Shown here: positions 8,431-18,600 of the stretch, piece after piece
How positions within the stretch are numbered: position 1 is the first letter of the stretch
How the letters are laid out: the number at the start of each line of letters is the position of its first letter
Assembly (NCBI RefSeq): GCF_019218885.1
Contig: NZ_JAHUWT010000001.1
Location: 434,001-498,000 of the forward strand
Direction of reading: 5' to 3'
Source of the DNA: Bordetella sp. BOR01
GTDB lineage: Bacteria; Pseudomonadota; Gammaproteobacteria; Burkholderiales; Burkholderiaceae_B
DNA: 64,000 nucleotides
Notes under the pieces: generated by a model
Seen by the model: only the letters and a program-made list of their open reading frames with translations
Database searches by the model: none
What the model was told of the DNA's origin: nothing
Made by a program: the position numbers and the translations under genes

Positions 8431-10353
8431 ATGAGCAAAATCATCGGTATCGACCTGGGCACGACCAACAGCTGCGTGGCTGTCATGGATGGCACCCAGG
8501 TCAAGATCATCGAAAACGCCGAAGGCGCCCGCACCACGCCCTCCATCGTTGCCTACATGGACGATGGCGAAACCCTGGTCGGCGCGCCGGCCAAGCGCCA
8601 GGCTGTCACCAATCCCAAGAACACCCTGTACGCGGTCAAGCGCCTGATCGGTCGCAAGTTCGAAGAAAAGGCCGTGCAGAAAGATATCGACCTGATGCCC
8701 TACAGCATCGTCAAGGCCGATAACGGCGACGCCTGGGTCGAAGTGCGCGGCAAGAAAATCGCGCCTCCTCAAGTGTCGGCCGACGTGCTGCGCAAAATGA
8801 AGAAAACCGCCGAGGACTACCTGGGCGAAGAAGTCACCGAAGCCGTGATCACGGTGCCGGCGTACTTCAACGACAGCCAGCGCCAGGCCACCAAAGACGC
8901 CGGCCGTATTGCCGGCCTGGAAGTCAAGCGCATCATCAACGAGCCTACCGCGGCCGCGTTGGCGTTTGGCCTGGACAAGTCCGAAAAGGGCGACCGCAAG
9001 ATCGCCGTCTATGACCTGGGCGGCGGCACGTTCGACGTGTCGATCATCGAGATCGCCGATGTCGACGGCGAGAAGCAGTTCGAAGTACTGTCGACCAACG
9101 GCGATACGTTCCTGGGCGGCGAAGACTTCGACCAGCGCATCATCGACTACATCATCGGCGAGTTCAAGAAAGAGCAGGGCGTCGACCTTTCCAAAGACGT
9201 CCTGGCCCTGCAGCGCCTGAAAGAGGCGGCCGAAAAGGCCAAGATCGAGCTCTCGTCCAGCCAGCAGACCGAAATCAACCTGCCGTACATCACGGCCGAT
9301 GCGTCGGGCCCCAAGCACTTGAATCTGAAGATCACGCGCGCCAAGCTGGAAGCGCTGGTCGAGGAACTGATCGAGCGCACCATCGACCCCTGCCGCGTGG
9401 CCATCAAGGACGCCGGCGTGAAGGTTTCCGAGATCGACGACGTGATCCTGGTCGGCGGCATGAGCCGCATGCCCAAGGTCCAAGAGAAGGTCAAGGAATT
9501 CTTCGGCAAGGATCCGCGCAAGGACGTCAACCCCGACGAGGCCGTAGCCGCGGGTGCCGCCATCCAGGGTTCGGTGTTGTCGGGTGATCGCAAAGACGTG
9601 CTGCTGCTCGACGTCACGCCGTTGTCGCTGGGTATCGAAACCCTGGGCGGCGTCATGACCAAGATGATTCAGAAGAACACCACGATCCCGACGCGTTTCT
9701 CGCAAACGTTCTCCACGGCCGACGACAACCAGCCTGCCGTGACGATCAAGGTGTTCCAGGGCGAGCGTGAAATTGCCGCGGGCAACAAGAGCCTGGGCGA
9801 ATTCAACCTCGAGGGCATTCCGCCGGCGCCGCGTGGCCTGCCGCAGATCGAAGTCACGTTCGACATCGACGCCAACGGCATCCTGCACGTGTCCGCCAAG
9901 GACAAGGGTACCGGCAAGGAAAACAAGATCACCATCAAGGCCAACTCGGGCTTGTCGGAAGACGAGATCCAGCGCATGGTCAAGGATGCCGAGGCCAACG
10001 CCGAGGAAGATCATCGCGTTGCCGAGCTGGCCCAGGCCCGCAACCAGGCCGACGCGCTGGTGCATGCCACCCGCAAGTCGCTGACCGAATATGGCGAGAA
10101 GCTCGAAGCCTCTGAAAAAGAAGCCATCGAGAACGCCATCAAGGAACTGGAAGACGTGCTCAAAGAAGGCGACAAGGCGGCCATCGACGCCAAGGTCGAG
10201 GCCTTGTCGACGGCTTCTCAGAAGCTGGGCGAAAAGATGTACGCCGACATGCAGGCGGCCCAGGCCGGCCAGCAGGAAGCGGCCGACTCGGCCAAGCCGG
10301 TGGACGAGAACGTGGTCGACGCCGACTTCAAGGAAGTCAAGCGCGATCAGTAA
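8431..10353 (+). CDS. dnaK: Chaperone DnaK (Hsp70)
   Basis: DnaK is the ATP-dependent Hsp70 chaperone; 640 residues is typical. The ATPase domain starts [21 protein letters not shown] and carries the [16 protein letters not shown] phosphate motif and the [13 protein letters not shown] motif. The substrate-binding domain follows from about residue 390, then a helical lid with a Gln/Ala-rich C-terminus. It has its own sigma-32 promoter and is followed by dnaJ. Confidence 0.99.
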   Translation: MSKIIGIDLGTTNSCVAVMDGTQVKIIENAEGARTTPSIVAYMDDGETLVGAPAKRQAVTNPKNTLYAVKRLIGRKFEEKAVQKDIDLMPYSIVKADNGDAWVEVRGKKIAPPQVSADVLRKMKKTAEDYLGEEVTEAVITVPAYFNDSQRQATKDAGRIAGLEVKRIINEPTAAALAFGLDKSEKGDRKIAVYDLGGGTFDVSIIEIADVDGEKQFEVLSTNGDTFLGGEDFDQRIIDYIIGEFKKEQGVDLSKDVLALQRLKEAAEKAKIELSSSQQTEINLPYITADASGPKHLNLKITRAKLEALVEELIERTIDPCRVAIKDAGVKVSEIDDVILVGGMSRMPKVQEKVKEFFGKDPRKDVNPDEAVAAGAAIQGSVLSGDRKDVLLLDVTPLSLGIETLGGVMTKMIQKNTTIPTRFSQTFSTADDNQPAVTIKVFQGEREIAAGNKSLGEFNLEGIPPAPRGLPQIEVTFDIDANGILHVSAKDKGTGKENKITIKANSGLSEDEIQRMVKDAEANAEEDHRVAELAQARNQADALVHATRKSLTEYGEKLEASEKEAIENAIKELEDVLKEGDKAAIDAKVEALSTASQKLGEKMYADMQAAQAGQQEAADSAKPVDENVVDADFKEVKRDQ

Positions 10354-10376
10354 TGGCCGTCCATGACGCCTGAATG

Positions 10377-10409
10377 CGCCCGGTAACCGGAATTTCCGGC
10401 TACCGGGCG
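10377..10409 (+). terminator. Strong hairpin between dnaK and dnaJ
   Basis: CGCCCGGTA (10377-10385) pairs perfectly with TACCGGGCG (10401-10409), with an inner CCGG/CCGG stem. It is followed by GATTTGTTC rather than a T-run. It probably works as a partial terminator or 3'-end stabiliser that lowers dnaJ relative to dnaK. Confidence 0.55.
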
Positions 10410-10458
10410 GATTTGTTCAGTAGCTACAAGTTTATGGCTCTTCCCGAGCCCATCCATT

Positions 10459-11586
10459 ATGGCAAAACGCGATTACTACGAAGTCCTGGGCGTGGCAAAG
10501 AACGCCGCGGACGATGAACTGAAAAAAGCCTACCGCAAGCTGGCCATGAAGTACCATCCGGACCGCAACCCGGACAGCAAAGACGCTGAAGAAAAGTTCA
10601 AGGAAATCAAGGAAGCCTACGAAGTCCTGGGCGACGAGCAAAAGCGCGCCGCCTATGACCGCTATGGCCATGCGGGGGTCGATCCCAATGCGGCCGGCAT
10701 GGGGGGCGCGGGCATGGGAGGCGGCTTTGCCGATGCCTTCGGCGACATCTTCGGCGAGATCTTCGGCGGCGCCGGGGGCCGGCGCGGCGGCGGTGCGCAG
10801 GTGTACCGTGGCGCCGACCTGAAATATGCGCTGGAAATCACGCTGGAGCAGGCGGCGCACGGCTTCGATACGGAAATCCGCGTACCCAGTTGGGAACACT
10901 GCGACACCTGCCATGGCAGCGGCGCCAAGGCCGGCACTTCGCCCAAGACCTGCCGTACCTGCGGCGGCTCGGGCGCGGTGCGCATGCAGCAGGGGTTTTT
11001 CAGCGTGCAGCAAACCTGCCCCACCTGCCATGGCAGCGGCAAAGAGATCACCGATCCGTGCCCGGCCTGCGACGGCGTGGGACGCATCCGCCGCAACAAG
11101 ACCTTGCAGGTGAAGATTCCCGCAGGGATCGACGACGGCATGCGCATTCGTTCCAGCGGCAATGGCGAGCCGGGCATCAATGGTGGTCCGCCGGGCGACT
11201 TGTACGTCGAGATCCATATCAAGCAGCACAAGATCTTCCAGCGCGACGGCGACGACTTGCACTGCGAGCTGACCATTCCGTTCACCACGGCGGCCCTGGG
11301 CGGCGAACTGCAAGTGCCCACCCTGGGCGGCAAGGCAGAGATCTCCATTCCCGAAGGCACGCAGTCCGGCAAGACCTTCCGCTTGCGCGGCAAGGGCATA
11401 CGCGGGGTGCGCGCCGGCTATCCGGGCGACTTGTACTGCCATGTGGCGGTCGAGACCCCGGTGCGGCTCAGCGATGAGCAGAAAACCATCCTGCGCCAGT
11501 TCGAGACCTCGTTGAGCGACGGGGGCGATCGCCATTCGCCGCAAAGCAAGTCCTGGACCGATCGCGTAAAGGAATTCTTCAGCTGA
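10459..11586 (+). CDS. dnaJ: Co-chaperone DnaJ (Hsp40)
   Basis: DnaJ stimulates the DnaK ATPase and delivers substrates. The 375-residue protein has a J domain with HPD at residues 33-35, a Gly-rich linker (about residues 75-110), four CxxCxGxG zinc repeats ([32 protein letters not shown]) and a C-terminal peptide-binding domain. It follows dnaK by 105 bases and ends at a clear terminator. Confidence 0.98.
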   Translation: MAKRDYYEVLGVAKNAADDELKKAYRKLAMKYHPDRNPDSKDAEEKFKEIKEAYEVLGDEQKRAAYDRYGHAGVDPNAAGMGGAGMGGGFADAFGDIFGEIFGGAGGRRGGGAQVYRGADLKYALEITLEQAAHGFDTEIRVPSWEHCDTCHGSGAKAGTSPKTCRTCGGSGAVRMQQGFFSVQQTCPTCHGSGKEITDPCPACDGVGRIRRNKTLQVKIPAGIDDGMRIRSSGNGEPGINGGPPGDLYVEIHIKQHKIFQRDGDDLHCELTIPFTTAALGGELQVPTLGGKAEISIPEGTQSGKTFRLRGKGIRGVRAGYPGDLYCHVAVETPVRLSDEQKTILRQFETSLSDGGDRHSPQSKSWTDRVKEFFS

Positions 11587-11614
11587 TCGGGCAAGCGTGG
11601 CTTCATCGGCGCGC

Positions 11615-11651
11615 ATAAAAAAACCCTGCCGCACAGCGCGGCAGGGTTTTT
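11615..11651 (+). terminator. Intrinsic terminator after dnaJ
   Basis: CCCTGCCGC (11624-11632) pairs with GCGGCAGGG (11638-11646), followed by TTTTT. The A-run before the stem could let it work on both strands, also serving the converging DUF4148 gene. Confidence 0.9.
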
Positions 11652-11716
11652 GCCATCAGGCCCGGCCCATGCGGGCCACATGCGGGCCGGACAGCTTGCC
11701 TGTTATTGATCAGTGA

Positions 11717-12052
11717 TCAGTTGGCAACCGGGGGATAGTCCAGTTCGCCGAAGGTGTACTGGCCATTGGCCTTGGCTTGGGCCAGTTCGGCGCGGACCTC
11801 TTCGCGGCTCTTGCCGGCGGCAGTGGACACCTGGGCAGCGGGGTAGTCTTGTTCGCCGAAGGTGACCAGGCCGGCAGCCTTGGCCCGGGCCAGGTCAGCC
11901 TGCACCTGGGCGCGGGTCGGCGCGTTGGCGTCGGCCTGGCCGTACACGCCCTGGAAAGGGACGTTGTTGGGTTCGATATTGGGCGAGGCGGCATACGCGC
12001 CGGCGCTCAGCAGGCCCATCGAAACAAGTAGAGCAGTGGCTAGGGTTTTCAT
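11717..12052 (-). CDS. Secreted DUF4148-family protein with two repeats
   Basis: This is a 111-residue exported protein with a signal peptide of about 22 residues (MKTLATALLVSMGLLSAGAYA, cleaved before ASPN). The mature part has two copies of a unit of about 28 residues: TRAQVQADLARAKAAG followed by FGEQDYP, then SREEVRAELAQAKANG followed by FGELDYP. This is the DUF4148 layout common in Burkholderiales, function unknown. The ATG at 12052 has GGAGG upstream. The frame stays open upstream to 12421 but that extension has no coding character. Confidence 0.85.
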   Translation of the reverse strand: MKTLATALLVSMGLLSAGAYAASPNIEPNNVPFQGVYGQADANAPTRAQVQADLARAKAAGLVTFGEQDYPAAQVSTAAGKSREEVRAELAQAKANGQYTFGELDYPPVAN

Positions 12053-12282
12053 GATAAGACCTCCATTCGTCTGTTGATCTGGGACTGAATCCGGCGGCCT
12101 TTCCGTCGTGGTTCGTGTTGTTTCCCGATGACTGAATTCTGCGCGCGTCCGAACCTGGGATAAACCCTGATTTATTGAAAATATTTTTCCATTTTTCGGA
12201 GCAATCGGCTCAAGTTCCTTGATTTCGGTGGAGTTATGGCAACAGGCGCTCCCCGAACCCCAGGGTGCGGCTGCGATGAACC

Positions 12283-12310
12283 AAAAAAAAGCCGGCCCAG
12301 GGGGGCCGGC
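12283..12310 (-). terminator. Intrinsic terminator of the M16 peptidase gene
   Basis: Read on the minus strand, GCCGGCCC and GGGCCGGC form an 8-bp stem followed by eight T residues. It lies 22 bases past the peptidase stop. Confidence 0.9.
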
Positions 12311-12332
12311 ACCAAGCTGAACCGATTGATCG

Positions 12333-15095
12333 TTATGGGGTGGTTTTCTTCGGCGGGGTGAAGTCACCCGCCACCGCCGTGCTGAAAGCCGACGGCTGCA
12401 GGTACTTGCGCAGTGTGGCATTGACGGTATCCGGTGCCAGGGCGGCGATCTGGCGGTCCATTTCGGCCGACCATTCGAACGTGCGTCCGCGCTTCAGGTA
12501 ACTGACCCAGGTCGATGCCAGCACGCTGTCTTGCGCGCGGGCCAGCTTGCGGTAGTTGAGCAGGGCGGCGATACCGTCTTTCACTTCTTCGGCGGTGAAG
12601 CCGTCTTTCAGCACCCGGGCCAGTTCTTCGCCGATGGCTTTTTCAAGCCGCTCGCGGTTTTGCGGGGCATAGATGGCGTAGATGGTCCAGCTTGCGGTGG
12701 GCTCGAACGAAGACACCGCCAGGTTGCTGCGCACGTTGTACGACAGCCCGTCGGTTTCGCGCACCCGGCTCCACAGGCGCGAGGTCTCGGACGTGCCCAG
12801 CAGGAAGTTGGCCAGGTACAGCGCCGGGAAGTCGGTGTTGGTATCTTGCAGCTCGAGCGGCATGCGCGAGATAAAGAACGCGTTGGCCTTGTCGGGCGTA
12901 TCGATGTCGAAGCGCTGTGCCTTGATGGCCCGGTAGGGGTCGGGCAGGCGGGTATAGGCCGGGGCCTGCTGCCAGTCTTTGAGGCCCGTGGTCATGGCCT
13001 GTTTCAGCGCGGCCGCGTCGAAATCCCCCACGGCCGAGAACTTGATGTGGCCGGCGCCGTAGAAGCGCTCGTGGAAAGCGGCCAGCGCATCGCGGTCGAT
13101 CTTGTCGGCTTCGGCCAGTGCTTCGTCGAAGGTGGGTACATAGCGCACGTCGTCGGCGGGCCACGGGTTGTCCTGGCGCGCCAGCGCGCGCGAGGCCAGG
13201 GCCGTGGGTTCGGTCATGGCGCTGCGGATCGACGTGAGCGCCTGGCGCTGGTATTCCTCGACCTGGACCTTGGGGAAATTGGCGTGGCGTACGACATCCA
13301 GCACCAGGGCGACCAGCTCAGGCAAGTGTTCGCCCGCTGCCGACATGGAAACCGTGAGATCGGTACCCGAACCGTTGAATTCGACCTGGGCCTGCAAGGC
13401 ATCGAAGCGGTCCTGGATTTCCTGGCGCGACAGCGTGGATGTACCGCGCTCGAGCAGGTCGGCCGCGGCCGCGGCATTGACGCGCTGGCCGCGCAGGCTG
13501 TCGGCGTCGCCGAACTGGATCAGCAATTCGGCCTGGACGCGGCCGCCGCGCGTGGCCTTGGGCAGCAGGGCCAATTGCACTGCGCCATTGGGCAGGCTGA
13601 GCTGGCTGCGCTGGGTCAGTTTGTCGATGTTCTCGGGTGTCGGATCGAAGGCGTCGGCCTGCTTGAAGTCGGGGTCGCCCTGGTAGTCTTTCAAGAGGCT
13701 GGCCAGGTCGGGGCGTTGTACCAGCGGCGCGCGCTGGGGTTTCTGGGTGGGGATGTAGCGGCCTTCGGTGCGATTGCTGCCCACCAGATAGGTGGTGGCC
13801 ACGCGTTGCACGTCTTCTAGCTTGGCGTCGCGCGCCCGGTCGCGTTGCAGGAAGAACAGGCGCCAGTCGCCGCTTGCAATCGCTTCGGAAAGGGCCACGC
13901 CAATTTTTTCGGGATCGGAATACACCTGTTGCCAGGCGGTCAGCCACTTGCTGCGGGCACGGTCGAGTTCCGCCTGGGTGAAGGGTTTGTCGGACAGGGA
14001 CTCCAGGGTGGACGTCAGTACCTGAAGCGCCTTGTCCTGGTCCATGCCGGGCTGCAACTGCGCGCCGAACATGGCTACGCCCGGGTCGAGTTGATCCATC
14101 GTGAACCCGAACACGTCGGTGGCCAGCTTGGTGGGTACCAGCGCGTGGTACAGGCGTCCCGAGGGCGTATCGGCCAGGATGGTGGTGGCCAGGTCGAAGG
14201 GCACGTAGTCGAGGCTGCCGGCGGCCGGGATGTGGTACATGGCCGCCACCAGCGGGGTGCCGCCCGCCCGGCGCAGGGTAATGGCGCGTTCGCCATCTTG
14301 TACGGGCTCGACGGTGTATTCGGATGGCAGCGTGCGCTGCGGCCTGGGCAGCTTGCCCAGGGTGTCCTTGATGGCATCCAGGGTGGTCTGCGGGTCGAAC
14401 TTGCCGGCCACGATCAGCACCGCATTATCGGGCTGGTAATACTGGTGGTAGAACTCGCGCAACTGGGCGACATCGACGTTCTCGACGTCGGAGCGCGCGC
14501 CGATGGTGCTCTTGCCGTAGTTATGCCACTGATAGGCCGTGGCCTGCATTTTCTGCATCAGGACGCGGAACGGGTTGTTCTCGCCGCTTTCCATTTCGTT
14601 GCGCACCACGGTCATCTCGGAATCGAGGTCTTCCTTGGCGATCAGCGAATTGACCATGGCGTCGGCCTGCCAGCCCAGGTACCACTTCAGGGTCTCGGGG
14701 TCGGCGGCGAAGCTGGCGAAGTAGTTGGTGCGGTCGGACGAGGTGGAGCCATTGGCCTGCAGGCCGCGCCGCGAGAACTCGCCCAGCGCATTGCGTATCG
14801 TGGGGGTGCCCTTGAACAGCATGTGCTCGAGCAGGTGGGCCATGCCGGTCTGGCCGTAGTTTTCCTGGCGCGAGCCGACCAGGTACGTCATGTTGACGGT
14901 GGTGGTGGGCTTGGATGCGTCGGGCGCCAGCAGGATGCGCAGCCCGTTGGGCAACCGGTATTCGGTGATGCCCTCGACCGAGGCAATCTCGGTCACGCCC
15001 GCCGGGACCGGGGCGGCACCGGCCTGAAAGGCCAGGAAAGAGGTGATCAGCAGGGCGTTCAAACGGGCCGACAGCCCCGATAGCGAAAGACGCAT
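12333..15095 (-). CDS. Exported M16-family zinc metallopeptidase (two-domain)
   Basis: A 920-residue exported protease of the pitrilysin/insulinase family. It has an N-terminal signal peptide (about 28 residues), then two M16 halves. The first holds the inverted zinc motif HLLEH at residues 87-91, and the downstream ESGENNPF region supplies the third ligand. The second half, from about residue 480, lacks HxxEH and acts as the inactive partner domain. The size fits PqqL-like periplasmic M16 proteins. It is a single gene with its own terminator. The substrate cannot be told from sequence. Confidence 0.92.
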   Translation of the reverse strand: MRLSLSGLSARLNALLITSFLAFQAGAAPVPAGVTEIASVEGITEYRLPNGLRILLAPDASKPTTTVNMTYLVGSRQENYGQTGMAHLLEHMLFKGTPTIRNALGEFSRRGLQANGSTSSDRTNYFASFAADPETLKWYLGWQADAMVNSLIAKEDLDSEMTVVRNEMESGENNPFRVLMQKMQATAYQWHNYGKSTIGARSDVENVDVAQLREFYHQYYQPDNAVLIVAGKFDPQTTLDAIKDTLGKLPRPQRTLPSEYTVEPVQDGERAITLRRAGGTPLVAAMYHIPAAGSLDYVPFDLATTILADTPSGRLYHALVPTKLATDVFGFTMDQLDPGVAMFGAQLQPGMDQDKALQVLTSTLESLSDKPFTQAELDRARSKWLTAWQQVYSDPEKIGVALSEAIASGDWRLFFLQRDRARDAKLEDVQRVATTYLVGSNRTEGRYIPTQKPQRAPLVQRPDLASLLKDYQGDPDFKQADAFDPTPENIDKLTQRSQLSLPNGAVQLALLPKATRGGRVQAELLIQFGDADSLRGQRVNAAAAADLLERGTSTLSRQEIQDRFDALQAQVEFNGSGTDLTVSMSAAGEHLPELVALVLDVVRHANFPKVQVEEYQRQALTSIRSAMTEPTALASRALARQDNPWPADDVRYVPTFDEALAEADKIDRDALAAFHERFYGAGHIKFSAVGDFDAAALKQAMTTGLKDWQQAPAYTRLPDPYRAIKAQRFDIDTPDKANAFFISRMPLELQDTNTDFPALYLANFLLGTSETSRLWSRVRETDGLSYNVRSNLAVSSFEPTASWTIYAIYAPQNRERLEKAIGEELARVLKDGFTAEEVKDGIAALLNYRKLARAQDSVLASTWVSYLKRGRTFEWSAEMDRQIAALAPDTVNATLRKYLQPSAFSTAVAGDFTPPKKTTP

Positions 15096-15344
15096 GGCAA
15101 GTATCCATGTAACGGACGAATGTCGTTGGAGTGTATACGCGTCGGATGGTTCCTATTTGAACCGCTCCCCGTCGCGGGTGTAAGCTGTTGAAAACAGAGC
15201 TATTCCAGACGGACTGCGCGACAGCCTGCAGCGGGCTTTCCGTCTTGCGCTTCGCTGGCCCCTCGTGGCCCAGGGGCGTGTCGTTCGCGCGTTCACCGCC
15301 GGCTGTCCTGTGCCGGCCACAACCCGACCGGAGGAACGACGGCC

Positions 15345-15719
15345 ATGCTGACCGATCTCGTCACGCGCGCCCTGTCCCAGCTCATGGGTGCGCCGCTTAG
15401 CCAAGACCGCATCAAAGGACGATTCCGCTACGCCTACGCCAGCGACGACGGCCAGTTCGTCGCCATCCTGGGCCATGACCTGACCACTTATGTGGTGGAT
15501 GTGCCGGCCCAGCGCTATTTTGCCGAATGTGGCGGCTCGCCGCGCGGCTTTGCCGGGCATGTGCTGGAAATGGAAGGCCTGGCCACGCAACGGCGTGCCT
15601 GGCCGGCGGCCAACGAGCTATTCGACCTGGACATGGACGGCGAGGATATTTCCTGGCGCCGCTGTCCGGGGCCGCAGACGCATTTCGACATACAAGAAGG
15701 GCGTACGCGGGCGGCTTAG
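15345..15719 (+). CDS. Hypothetical protein
   Basis: A 124-residue soluble protein I do not recognise. It has no signal peptide, membrane segment or known motif; it is rich in aromatic and acidic residues (YAYASDDGQFVAILGHDL, FDLDMDGEDISWRR). The start ATG has GGAGG nine bases upstream, and base composition by codon position looks coding. It precedes the acetyltransferase gene by 82 bases, with a -10-like box between, so the two may be separate units. Confidence 0.7.
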   Translation: MLTDLVTRALSQLMGAPLSQDRIKGRFRYAYASDDGQFVAILGHDLTTYVVDVPAQRYFAECGGSPRGFAGHVLEMEGLATQRRAWPAANELFDLDMDGEDISWRRCPGPQTHFDIQEGRTRAA

Positions 15720-15788
15720 GGGCAATTCAGGGCGCCAGGCATCCGCCCGGGGCAGCATCCGGGGGCATCTGTGCGGTCCAGGTTTCAC

Positions 15789-15804
15789 TACAATTCCTGC
15801 CATG
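15789..15804 (+). promoter_or_regulatory. -10 box directly before the acetyltransferase start (leaderless type)
   Basis: TACAAT at 15789-15794, a 7-base spacer, then ATG at 15802, with no Shine-Dalgarno sequence. The geometry is the same as at hrcA and ftsK. Confidence 0.5.
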
Positions 15805-16365
15805 ACGCCTTATGCCGCCCCGCAATACCCCGTACCCGCCGACGCCATCCTGGTCGAGTGCCGGCATGACCGCCACGCCGAAGCCATTCTGGCAATTTTC
15901 AACGACGCCATCCTGACCTCTACGGCCCTGTATGACTACCGGCCGCGGACCCTGGCGTCGATGCAGGGCTGGTTCCAGGCCAAGGAAGCGGGCGGTTTTC
16001 CTGTGGTGGGCCTGGAAAACGAAGCCGGCGAACTGATGGGGTTTGCCAGTTATGGCGTGTTTCGCGCTTATCCGGCCAACAAGTACACGTTCGAGCATTC
16101 GGTCTATATCGATGCCCGCTTCCGGGGCCGGGGCCTGGGCGAGGCGCTGATGCGCATCCTGATCGACAGGGCGCATCTGCGCCAGGTGCATGTGCTGGTC
16201 GGCAGCATCGATGCCACCAACACCGGCAGTATCCGGCTGCACGAGAAGCTGGGCTTCGTGCATGCCGGCACGATCCGGCAAGCGGGCTTCAAGTTCGGCC
16301 GCTGGCTGGACCTGGCGTTCTACCAGCTGACGCTGGATACGCCGGCCGACCCGGTCGACGGCTGA
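15802..16365 (+). CDS. GNAT N-acetyltransferase, phosphinothricin/methionine-sulfone type
   Basis: A 187-residue GNAT enzyme that transfers acetyl from acetyl-CoA to an amine. The acetyl-CoA P-loop-like segment is RFRGRGLGEAL (motif Q/RxxGxG/A). The YRPRTLASMQGWFQAKEAGGF and GSIDATNTGSIRLHEKLGF segments are typical of the PAT/Bar/MnaT subgroup acting on phosphinothricin, methionine sulfone and similar amino acids. The ATG at 15802 gives the normal length; the frame is open further upstream but overlaps the preceding gene. Confidence 0.88.
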   Translation: MTPYAAPQYPVPADAILVECRHDRHAEAILAIFNDAILTSTALYDYRPRTLASMQGWFQAKEAGGFPVVGLENEAGELMGFASYGVFRAYPANKYTFEHSVYIDARFRGRGLGEALMRILIDRAHLRQVHVLVGSIDATNTGSIRLHEKLGFVHAGTIRQAGFKFGRWLDLAFYQLTLDTPADPVDG

Positions 16366-16384
16366 GCCCGGCCGCGGCCGGGCT
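16365..16384. repeat. Perfect 20-bp loopless palindrome filling a convergent gap
   Basis: AGCCCGGCCG is followed directly by its reverse complement CGGCCGGGCT. It spans exactly from the last base of the acetyltransferase TGA to the first base of the opposing gene's stop. Both transcripts would fold it near their 3' ends. No T-run follows on either strand. Confidence 0.6.
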
Positions 16385-17556
16385 TACTTCGACAGCAAGC
16401 GCATGGCCTGTTCCAGGCCCGCCACCGTAACGGGGTACATGCGTTGCTGCATGATGTCGTGCAGCAGCGCGATCGATTGCCGGTATTGCCATGACGCCGT
16501 GGGTTCGGGATTGAGCCAGACGGCCTTGGGCCAGGCGTCCAGCAGCCGGCGCAGCCATACGGCACCGGCTTCTTTGTTGTAGTGCTCTACCGAGCCGCCG
16601 GGTTGCAGGATCTCGTAGGGGCTCATGGTGGCGTCGCCCACGATGATCAGCCGCCAGTCGGGGTTGTACTTGCGCAGCACGTCCCAGGTATCGAAGCGTT
16701 CGTTCTGGCGCCGGCTATTGCTTTGCCACAGGCTTTCGTATGGGCAATTGTGGAAGTAATAGACCTCCAGGTGGCGAAACTCGCTGCGGGCGGCCGAGAA
16801 CAGTTCTTCGACCCGCGCGATGTGGTCGTCCATGCTGCCGCCCACGTCCAGCAGCATCAGCACCTTGACCGTATTGTGGCGTTCGGGCACCAGGCGCAGG
16901 TCCAGGTGGCCGGCATTGCGCGCGGTACTGGCGATCGTGTCGTCCAGGTCCAGTTCCAGGTCGGCGCCTTCACGGGCAAAACGCCGCAAGCGGCGCAGCG
17001 CCACCTTGAAGTTGCGTATGCCCAGTTCAAGCTGGTCGTCGTAGTCGCGGAACTGGCGCATGTCCCACACCTTGACAGCGCTGCGATTGCCGGCTGAATC
17101 GCCGCCGACGCGAATGCCCTCGGGGTGGTAGCCGCTATTGCCGAACGGCGAGGTGCCACCGGTGCCGATCCACTTGCTGCCGCCCGCGTGGCGCTCTTTC
17201 TGTTCTTCCAGCCGCTGCTTGAACAGTTCCATCAGCTTGTCCCAGCCGTGCTGCTTGATGGCGGCTTTTTCTTCGGGAGTCAGGCTTTTTTCGAACTGCT
17301 TGATCAGCCAGTCGACAGGAATTTCCTTGCCCGCGGGCAGGGCGGCCTCGATGCCCCGATAGTACGAGCCGAAGGCCGCATCGTAGCGGTCGTACAGCGA
17401 CTCGTCCTTGACCAGAGCCGCGCGCGCCAGGTAATAGAAGCTGTCCAGCGTGGGCGCCATTACATCGTGGCGCAAGGCGTCGAGCAGGGTCAGGTATTCC
17501 TTGACCGAGACCGGCAGTTTGTGGGCGCGCAGGTGGTAGAAGAAATCGATCAGCAT
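16384..17556 (-). CDS. VWA-domain protein (CoxE-like), partner of MoxR ATPase
   Basis: A 390-residue cytoplasmic protein with a C-terminal von Willebrand factor A domain. The MIDAS metal site is visible as LMLLDVGGSMDDHI (D-x-G-x-S). The pairing of MoxR AAA+ ATPases with VWA proteins is a known chaperone-like system for metal insertion or complex maturation. The gene starts 19 bases after the MoxR stop. Its client is not evident; the cytochrome c genes lie just beyond, divergently. Confidence 0.88.
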   Translation of the reverse strand: MLIDFFYHLRAHKLPVSVKEYLTLLDALRHDVMAPTLDSFYYLARAALVKDESLYDRYDAAFGSYYRGIEAALPAGKEIPVDWLIKQFEKSLTPEEKAAIKQHGWDKLMELFKQRLEEQKERHAGGSKWIGTGGTSPFGNSGYHPEGIRVGGDSAGNRSAVKVWDMRQFRDYDDQLELGIRNFKVALRRLRRFAREGADLELDLDDTIASTARNAGHLDLRLVPERHNTVKVLMLLDVGGSMDDHIARVEELFSAARSEFRHLEVYYFHNCPYESLWQSNSRRQNERFDTWDVLRKYNPDWRLIIVGDATMSPYEILQPGGSVEHYNKEAGAVWLRRLLDAWPKAVWLNPEPTASWQYRQSIALLHDIMQQRMYPVTVAGLEQAMRLLSK

Positions 17557-17575
17557 GATGGCTGGCGGCGGCGGG

Positions 17576-18448
17576 TCAGCGCCGGGCGTTGCCGCGCGTC
17601 ATGGCGGCCAGGCGCTCCAGCAGCTGCACATCCTGCTCGTTCTTGAGCAGGGCGCCGGCCATCATGGGCACCGCAGCGGCTGCGTGGGCATTGATCTGAT
17701 CCGCCGTGGCGCCTTCGGCCAGCAGCAGGCGCAGCCAGTCCAGCAGTTCGGATGTAGAGGGCTTTTTCTTCAGCCCGGGCGCTTCGCGCAGGGCGAAGAA
17801 AGTGTCCAGGGCGGCGCGCAGCACATCCTGCTTCAGGTCGGGAAAATGCACATCCACGATATCGCGCATGGTGTCGCGGTCGGGGAAGCGGATGTAATGG
17901 AAGAAGCAGCGGCGCAAGAACGCATCGGGCAGGTCTTTCTCGTTGTTCGACGTAATGATGACCAGCGGCCGATGGCGTGCCGCGATGGTCTCGCGCGTTT
18001 CATACACATGGAATTCCATGCGGTCGAGTTCGCGCAGCAGGTCGTTGGGAAACTCGATGTCGGCCTTGTCGATTTCATCGATCAGCAACACCACCGGTTC
18101 GGGGGCGTCGAATGCCTGCCACAGGGTGCCCTGGACGATGTAGTTGCGGATGTCGCGTACTTTTTCGTCGCCCAGTTGCGAGTCGCGCAGGCGCGACACG
18201 GCATCGTATTCGTACAGGCCCTGGTGCGCCTTGGTGGTGGACTTGATGTGCCATTGCAGCAGTGGCCGGCCCAGTGCCAGGGCGACTTCCTCGGCCAGCA
18301 TGGTCTTGCCCGTGCCGGGTTCGCCCTTGATCAGCAAGGGCCGCTGCAGGGTCAGCGCGGCATTGACGGCCAGTTTCAGATCGTCGGTAGCGACGTAGCG
18401 ATCGGTTCCTTCGAAGCGGGATACGGCGGGACTCTGGGCAGCAGACAT
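17576..18448 (-). CDS. MoxR-family AAA+ ATPase
   Basis: A 290-residue AAA+ protein. Walker A is GEPGTGKTMLAEEVA, Walker B is VVLLIDEIDKAD, and sensor 1 lies in LVIITSNNEKDLPDAFLRRC. It acts with the downstream VWA protein. I chose ATG 18448 (MSAAQSPAVSRFEGTDRYV); the frame is open to 18511 and neither start has a clear ribosome site. It is divergent from the cytochrome c pair. Confidence 0.9.
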   Translation of the reverse strand: MSAAQSPAVSRFEGTDRYVATDDLKLAVNAALTLQRPLLIKGEPGTGKTMLAEEVALALGRPLLQWHIKSTTKAHQGLYEYDAVSRLRDSQLGDEKVRDIRNYIVQGTLWQAFDAPEPVVLLIDEIDKADIEFPNDLLRELDRMEFHVYETRETIAARHRPLVIITSNNEKDLPDAFLRRCFFHYIRFPDRDTMRDIVDVHFPDLKQDVLRAALDTFFALREAPGLKKKPSTSELLDWLRLLLAEGATADQINAHAAAAVPMMAGALLKNEQDVQLLERLAAMTRGNARR

Positions 18449-18517
18449 GGGCGATGGCGGATGAGTGAGGCGCGGGCAGGCCGCGCACGGGTTGGTATGG
18501 CTCGGGAACAATTATCG

Positions 18518-18523
18518 TACAAT
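18518..18523 (+). promoter_or_regulatory. Likely -10 box of the cytochrome c operon
   Basis: TACAAT at 18518-18523 with TTGGTA about 20 bases upstream (18492-18497). It lies 77 bases before the first cytochrome gene in the divergent gap with moxR. The spacing is longer than ideal, so this is tentative. Confidence 0.35.
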
Positions 18524-18600
18524 CGCAGGGTTTTGTTAGCTGGGCACAGACCCGGCGCTCATCCCTAGTCCAGTTTTCAGCCTTACCAAGAGCCATTCCA

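Noticed and set aside
8416-10065. 549-codon open frame on the minus strand across dnaK
   Set aside because: It mirrors the strong codon bias of dnaK and has no independent ribosome site or recognisable domain.
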